This document shows positions 6,332-10,049 of a DNA stretch of 10,049 bases, in pieces. Position numbers and translations under genes: made by a program. This stretch comes from Leptospirillum sp. (GTDB taxonomy: Bacteria; Nitrospirota; Leptospirillia; Leptospirillales; Leptospirillaceae): the NCBI GenBank assembly GCA_027346125.1, contig DAIEST010000216.1:1-10049 (forward strand). The letters run 5' to 3'. Positions within the stretch are counted from its first letter, which is position 1. Each line of letters opens with the position of its first letter. Below the pieces are notes generated by a model. The model was given only the letters and a program-made list of their open reading frames with translations, searched no databases and was not told the DNA's origin.

Positions 6332-6981
6332 TCCGGGCGATCAATATCGTGATCCCGGATGCCGGCCCGCTCATTTCCCTGGCAAAAAGCGGGCACCTGG
6401 ATCTGTTGCTTCTTTTCAAGCCGGAGGTCCGGATCCTCATCGCCGATGCGGTGGCCCACGAAGTGACCCGGTTTGCCGGCAAGTATCCCGATGCGTCCGT
6501 CATTGCCCGTTTCATCGCGGAGAATGCCCCACGGGTTCAGGTTGAAAAAACCGAACTTGGGGCAACGCTCATTGCCGCCATGCAACTTTGGGACACCTAC
6601 CAAAATGCCACACCGGAAAAGAAAGCCATTCTGGAAAATGCGGCCGGGCTCAAGCCCGAAAATCCTCCGCGCAACGGAGGTGAAGCTGCCATCCTGGGGC
6701 TGGCCCGTGAAATGACATATGCCCACAAGGAGAACACCCTTTTCGTTCTTTCCGAAGACCGCCGTTTTCTTTCCGCAGCGATCGGGCTGACCCGAACGCA
6801 TGTTCTTTCGACTCGGGCTTTTCTCGAGGGTTTGGCGAGTCTTGGGAAAATCTCTCTCGAGGAAGTCTGGTCGGATATCGTGACCAACAGGGCAGGCGTC
6901 AACTCTGACTCTGTCGATGAACCGGCCGCGGACGAAGAAACCGATTGGCACTCCTCGATCAGCAAATTCGGAATGTCATAG
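6328..6981 (+). CDS. PIN-domain toxin (ribonuclease) of a type II toxin-antitoxin system
   Basis: 217 residues. PIN-domain proteins are Mg/Mn-dependent RNases; as toxins they cleave tRNA, rRNA or mRNA. Expected acidic residues are visible: D11 in IPDAGPLISLA, E45 in AVAHEVTRF, E119 in NGGEAAILGLA and D144 in LSEDRRFLS. It starts within the antitoxin stop (ATGA at 6328-6331). It is longer than a minimal VapC (about 130-140 residues), with an inserted helical stretch around 70-110 and an acidic, low-complexity tail after about 187 (DSVDEPAADEETD). The tail lies where the opposite-strand gene converges and may be an extension acquired by loss of an earlier stop. The class is secure; the exact subfamily and RNA target are not. 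Confidence 0.8.
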   Translation: MIRAINIVIPDAGPLISLAKSGHLDLLLLFKPEVRILIADAVAHEVTRFAGKYPDASVIARFIAENAPRVQVEKTELGATLIAAMQLWDTYQNATPEKKAILENAAGLKPENPPRNGGEAAILGLAREMTYAHKENTLFVLSEDRRFLSAAIGLTRTHVLSTRAFLEGLASLGKISLEEVWSDIVTNRAGVNSDSVDEPAADEETDWHSSISKFGMS

Positions 6982-7051
6982 GTTTTTTTGTTGTTCTCCA
7001 TCACCAAATTCAAATAGCCGAAGCTTGAATTGTCACGATCCCAGGTCTCCA

Positions 7052-7270
7052 TCAAAAAACCTCGTCCGCCAATTTCTGCTGCGCGTCTGTCCTTTTCGGT
7101 TCGACGACCGGGTAAGGAAGATGCCTTTTTCCAAGACCTTTCAGGATGTCGCCCCACCACCATTCCCGGCCTGTGGCTTCCCCGAATTCGCGGCGGCTGA
7201 TTTCTCCTGCGGAAAGCTGGCGGAACAACTCATCGAGCCGCGAATTATCGTTGTCCGGATTCTTCTTCAT
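7052..7270 (-). CDS. Small orphan antitoxin-like protein sharing a segment with the PIN antitoxin
   Basis: 72 residues from the ATG at 7270, preceded by GGGAGG at a good distance. An acidic/polar N-terminus is followed by AGEISRREFGEATGREWWWGD (residues 21-41) and a short Pro-containing C-terminus. Residues 20-50 line up with residues 50-82 of the nearby antitoxin (GAISRNEAMDLLGFEWYGE), pointing to the same helix-turn-helix-like element. I see no recognisable toxin partner: the stop overlaps an ATG (TGATG) that opens a 151-codon frame, but that frame runs antisense through the PIN gene. It may be a solitary antitoxin, a remnant of a second pair, or a cross-regulator. Confidence 0.6.
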   Translation of the reverse strand: MKKNPDNDNSRLDELFRQLSAGEISRREFGEATGREWWWGDILKGLGKRHLPYPVVEPKRTDAQQKLADEVF

Positions 7271-7437
7271 CTGGCCTCCCTTTCTGACCTGGAAGAAGAT
7301 CTCCCAACAATTCTACGGTTTTCTCGACCCGGGCGTTCTCCTTGTCGGTCTGCGAATGGGGTGACGGAAATCGGGTCTTCTGATTTCTCCGGAGGAGTCC
7401 GGAATCCCCGCAAGTCGACACAACACATGAAGGATTT
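7271..7437 (-). other. Intergenic stretch between the NTase-fold gene and the orphan antitoxin
   Basis: This 167-bp stretch holds no gene I can support. A hairpin AAGGATT-(5)-AATCCTT at 7430-7448 overlaps the stop codon of the upstream gene and may help end its transcript, but it lacks a T run. A minus-strand frame ending at 7245 and reading ARVEKTVELLGDLLPGQKG has protein-like composition but no credible start. It passes into the antitoxin's upstream frame (WEIFFQVRKGGQ-M) by a one-base shift, so a broken small gene is possible. Confidence 0.3.
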
Positions 7438-8517
7438 TCACAATCCTTGTTTCAATCCCCGCTCCGGAAGAACGATGCGCCCGATTCTGTCCTTGAACGG
7501 CTCGGAAAATAACGTAAGCCCTTTCGACAGAGCCTCTTCCGACCGTTCATGATCGGTCGAGTCCCGGATAAACAGACGCACGGCTTCGTCCAAGATATGT
7601 TCCGGCAACACATTCACCAATGACTCCGACTGCAGAATGTCTTTTCGCCTCTTCAGTTCATCGCGCCGTTTTCCGGCAACGGCGATTTTATGAACTGCAT
7701 ACCTCTCCGGAGACGGGATATTCAGAAGAATCCCCTTCCCGACAGGGAGAGCGGCACGGATCGGATCCCGGACGAGATAATCCATGAATTCCAGAGGTTT
7801 TGCCATAAATCCGATCCCGAACGCCGGCTTGACGGCTTCGGGGGATGGTTCGGCCGGATCGAGGTTGGTGAGAATGTCGAGCGTCAGATCCGTTCCTTTC
7901 ACCGCAAACGGATAGGTCTGTCCACGTTCCTCGAGAGAGGGTTTCGGTATGAGCGTAATCCGACGCCGGATCTCCTCCGGATCAATCCTGTTCGAATCGA
8001 TGAAAACACTCACCGACCTGTCGATGGACAAGTCGATATCAAGCGTCATATAGGGAGCGCGGCTCTGAAGGGCGTAACCCGTGAAAAAAGGATACAGGCG
8101 GAAAGCCATCGTCCCGACCAGTATTCCTCCAGATTGAAAAACGCCCGCTTCCGCCAAACGATGGATTAGGGCAGATTCATCCTTCGACAGCTTGAGTACG
8201 CCCGTCGCTCCGAGCATCTTTATCAAATCGTCCACGACAGGCGTTTCATCGGATACATGTCGAACAGCATCCTTGATGGCTTGAGTGCGGTTTCTCGTTT
8301 CTTCCGTATCCGGCCCGATATATGTCCGGATTCGCTTCCCATTGAGCGTTCTCTGGAGATACCAATAGTCCCGTCCCTTGACCGGAACACGCACGACCGA
8401 TGCCGAACGTTCGCCGATGCCGTATGCTTCACGAAGCGATTCCCGCTCGATGAGTTTGTCGATGAGATTCGAGTAGTTCGTGAGCGTCGTGATCGGGACC
8501 TTGTTCGCCTGCGTCAT
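7438..8517 (-). CDS. GSU2403-family nucleotidyltransferase-fold protein
   Basis: 359 residues. The N-terminal region carries VKGRDYWYLQRTLNGKR and YIGPD (47-70), the signature seen in GSU2403-type proteins. The nucleotidyltransferase fold follows: glycine-rich GGILVGTMAF at 130-139, the acidic pair in TLDIDLSID (D160, D162) and a third acidic position in LTLDILT (D214). A conserved-looking segment PSPERYAVHKIAVAGKRRDELKR (268-290) lies after the fold. Family relatives include AbiEii-like toxins and MNT antitoxins, but the substrate of this group is not known to me, and a defence or toxin role is inference. The ATG at 8517 has GGGGA about 9 nt upstream. The gene is preceded by an 11-bp perfect inverted repeat and appears separately transcribed from the phosphatase pair. 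Confidence 0.78.
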   Translation of the reverse strand: MTQANKVPITTLTNYSNLIDKLIERESLREAYGIGERSASVVRVPVKGRDYWYLQRTLNGKRIRTYIGPDTEETRNRTQAIKDAVRHVSDETPVVDDLIKMLGATGVLKLSKDESALIHRLAEAGVFQSGGILVGTMAFRLYPFFTGYALQSRAPYMTLDIDLSIDRSVSVFIDSNRIDPEEIRRRITLIPKPSLEERGQTYPFAVKGTDLTLDILTNLDPAEPSPEAVKPAFGIGFMAKPLEFMDYLVRDPIRAALPVGKGILLNIPSPERYAVHKIAVAGKRRDELKRRKDILQSESLVNVLPEHILDEAVRLFIRDSTDHERSEEALSKGLTLFSEPFKDRIGRIVLPERGLKQGL

Positions 8518-8538
8518 AAAAATTTCCCCGACAAAGTC

Positions 8539-8581
8539 GTTATACTCAATTTATGTCAAAAACGTCTTTTTTGAGTATAAC
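8539..8581. promoter_or_regulatory. Perfect 11-bp inverted repeat upstream of the NTase-fold gene
   Basis: GTTATACTCAA (8539-8549) and TTGAGTATAAC (8571-8581) are exact reverse complements separated by 21 bp, giving a 32-bp centre-to-centre distance (about three helical turns). Each arm contains a -10-like TATAAC, and TTGACA occurs in the spacer on the minus strand, but no pairing gives standard promoter spacing. Two operator half-sites for a regulator acting on the downstream gene is the simplest reading. Confidence 0.75.
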
Positions 8582-8637
8582 TGATTCGACGGCTTCCGGA
8601 TAGCTCTTGTAAGAGGGCCTGAGATCATCGACCATGT

Positions 8638-9585
8638 CTATTCTCCAATCCGGTCGAAGGTTCGCTCTTCAACTGCGATTTTTCCATCCGGATGCTTCCT
8701 GGCCGTCCAGACCCGATCCGTCAACGCCTCCGCCAGGGAGAGGCCGGATTCAAGGCTTTTCCGCATGTAGCCTCCGGTGTCGATGAACCGGTGGCTGGCG
8801 GTCCGGCGGGGCTTCCGAAGCGGAGTATGGCCGCAGTAGGTTGGAGACAGACCCGGGACCTCAAGGGCCAGCCCTTCCACCAGAAGTCCCCGTCGTTGCA
8901 TGTTGATCGCATGGACGAGGGACCGGTCCCAGGTCAGGGAATCAACCACCGTCCCAAAGGTGTCGAAACCCGGAATGTACCGGGATTCCTCCCAGGGGAG
9001 TCCCGCATCGATGTCGGCATCGGTGAAGAAAAGGACCTCCGGACGGTCCACCTTTCCGGTTCCCTTCGGAGCGGATCCTTCATCCTCAGGAAGTGATGCC
9101 GAACCTCCGACCGGATCCAGGAGATTCCTTACGAGATCGGCATGCACAACATGAAACCGTTCAGATCCTTCCCCGATCACGATCAGAAGAGGAAGGGACT
9201 CCAGGCGCTCTTTCACCCCCTCCGGCATCCGGTAATCGCCGAACCACGCTTCCCCGCCGTTGAAGAGAAAGGCATGATCGGGTTTTCCGCCGGAGGACTC
9301 CATGGGGTATTTCTGGTCTGACCGGGGTTTGAGGAAGTCGAGCATCATGTCCTCGTGGTTGCCGATGACGGCATGAACCCAGGGCTCCAGGAGCAGGGCC
9401 AGCCCTCCGGGGCTGTCTTCTCCCCGGTCCACAAGGTCCCCCACGGAAAAAAGGCGATCCTTGTCGGGATCGAAAGCCACGTGTGCCATCAGGGCCCGGA
9501 GGAGGTCCGTCGTTCCGTGGAGATCCCCCAGGACGAAATCCCGTCCCGTCCTGTTTGCCGGGAGCCGGATAATTTTTTGATCCAC
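8638..9585 (-). CDS. PrpA-type metal-dependent protein phosphatase (calcineurin-like)
   Basis: 315 residues from the GTG at 9585, which has GGAG eight bases upstream and begins 2 nt after the upstream stop; an in-frame ATG at 9639 would add 18 residues that overlap the upstream gene. The phosphoprotein-phosphatase metal motifs are all present: GDLHG (20-24), GDLVDRG (49-55), GNHE (75-78), H148 in VVHAD and GHT (252-254). The length exceeds the roughly 220 residues of lambda phosphatase or PrpA, with an insert of about 50 residues around 155-205 containing an acidic/Gly-rich loop. It should remove phosphate from Ser/Thr/Tyr proteins or small phosphoesters in a Mn-dependent reaction. It forms a two-gene unit with the upstream phosphoesterase. 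Confidence 0.87.
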   Translation of the reverse strand: MDQKIIRLPANRTGRDFVLGDLHGTTDLLRALMAHVAFDPDKDRLFSVGDLVDRGEDSPGGLALLLEPWVHAVIGNHEDMMLDFLKPRSDQKYPMESSGGKPDHAFLFNGGEAWFGDYRMPEGVKERLESLPLLIVIGEGSERFHVVHADLVRNLLDPVGGSASLPEDEGSAPKGTGKVDRPEVLFFTDADIDAGLPWEESRYIPGFDTFGTVVDSLTWDRSLVHAINMQRRGLLVEGLALEVPGLSPTYCGHTPLRKPRRTASHRFIDTGGYMRKSLESGLSLAEALTDRVWTARKHPDGKIAVEERTFDRIGE

Positions 9586-9587
9586 GT

Positions 9588-10049
9588 TTATATCTCCACG
9601 ATGGTTTCCGGATTCCACGTGGGATTGATCTCTTCCCATGCGATTCCGTAGGGGTTGCAGACGACCCGGGTCTTGCCGATCCGGTAATCGCTCGAGTCAT
9701 GCATGTGGCCATGGATCCAGAGAACCGGCTGCGTCTCCTCGATCAGACCGTCCAGGTGCGAATAGAAGGCTCCGGAAATCGGGCTATCGGCGAACCGGGG
9801 CGGATTCGACCGCCGGGAGGGGGCGTGATGGGTGATCACGACCGTCGGACCGGAAAAGGGCGTTTTCAGCTCCTTCCGGAGCCACGAGAGCGATTTTTGA
9901 AACCGCTCGGCGACCTCCGGCCAGGCGATGTCGATGTAGAAGAAATCCCGCTCCCCCTTTCGTTTCCAGATGCTGGTGAAATCGGGCAGTTCCCGTTCGC
10001 TGGCCGGTCCGTGAGCCCCGGAGAGGAAATCCGTCCACAGAGTGGTGCC
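9588..10049 (-). CDS. Calcineurin-like metallophosphoesterase, 5' end cut off by window edge
   Basis: The frame is open from the right edge (first full codon 10049-10047) to TAA at 9588, giving the last 153 residues. Visible family features are TLWTDF near the start of the fragment, VITHHAPS (71-78), GHMH (114-117) and the C-terminal CNPYG (131-135), all typical of the second half of a small single-domain phosphoesterase. The N-terminal D-x-H and GNHD motifs are expected beyond the window. The short GTG-started version (from 9839) would lack essential parts of the fold and is not the real start. The next gene starts 2 nt after this stop, so they are probably one operon. Confidence 0.85.
   Translation of the reverse strand, partial: GTTLWTDFLSGAHGPASERELPDFTSIWKRKGERDFFYIDIAWPEVAERFQKSLSWLRKELKTPFSGPTVVITHHAPSRRSNPPRFADSPISGAFYSHLDGLIEETQPVLWIHGHMHDSSDYRIGKTRVVCNPYGIAWEEINPTWNPETIVEI

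Noticed and set aside
5977..6951. Minus-strand open frame (324 codons) across the antitoxin-toxin pair
   Set aside because: It covers both genes antisense, and the plus strand has family motifs, ATGA coupling, a ribosome-binding site and a promoter.
6981..6990. T run right after the PIN stop as an intrinsic terminator
   Set aside because: No GC-rich stem precedes it.
9161..9712. Minus-strand open frame (183 codons) overlapping the two phosphatases
   Set aside because: It is an Arg/Gly/Pro-rich shadow in another frame of the phosphatase genes, which carry complete metal motifs.
1..10049. tRNA genes, insertion sequences, integrase or attachment sites
   Set aside because: I saw no cloverleaf-like sequence, transposase or recombinase motif, or terminal inverted repeats with target duplication.

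Overview
The window is bacterial accessory DNA of moderate GC content with short intergenic gaps. It carries plasmid- or island-type genes: a ParA/ribbon-helix-helix partition pair, part of a type I restriction-modification (RM) operon, a PIN toxin-antitoxin pair, a nucleotidyltransferase-fold protein and two calcineurin-like phosphatases. No rRNA, tRNA or core housekeeping gene is present, so the host cannot be named from the sequence. A Gram-negative, proteobacterial or Nitrospirota-like host is only a guess.

Left half (1-5780, all on the minus strand). Read in the direction of transcription: parA (frameshifted) and a small ribbon-helix-helix parB-like gene; a 0.2-kb gap; hsdM (frameshifted at a 5-G run); a tiny four-cysteine zinc-finger gene; a 626-residue AlbA_2/GHKL ATP-binding protein; and an unrecognised gene near the left edge. 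hsdM, the zinc-finger gene and the AlbA_2 gene are joined by successive ATGA start/stop overlaps, so they form one translationally coupled unit. No hsdS or hsdR is visible; if present they lie beyond the left edge. A near-identical 20-bp AT-rich element sits in front of both par genes. In front of parA it lies between and over the boxes of a strong promoter, as expected for autoregulation or a partition site.

Middle (5999-7270). A plus-strand antitoxin-toxin pair (Phd-like N-terminus plus a UPF0175-like helical segment; PIN toxin) overlaps by ATGA and has its own promoter with a perfect inverted repeat over the -35 region. Convergent to it is a 72-residue orphan protein that shares the antitoxin's helical segment.

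Right part (7438-10049, minus strand). A calcineurin-like phosphoesterase (cut by the window edge) is followed 2 nt later by a PrpA-type protein phosphatase. Downstream is a separately promoted GSU2403-type nucleotidyltransferase-fold gene whose upstream region contains a perfect 11-bp inverted repeat.

Two genes have clear single-base frameshifts in short homopolymers (hsdM +1, parA -1), and the leftmost gene may have one or two more. Either this stretch is decaying or phase-variable, or the consensus contains indel errors. This decides whether the RM and partition functions are active.
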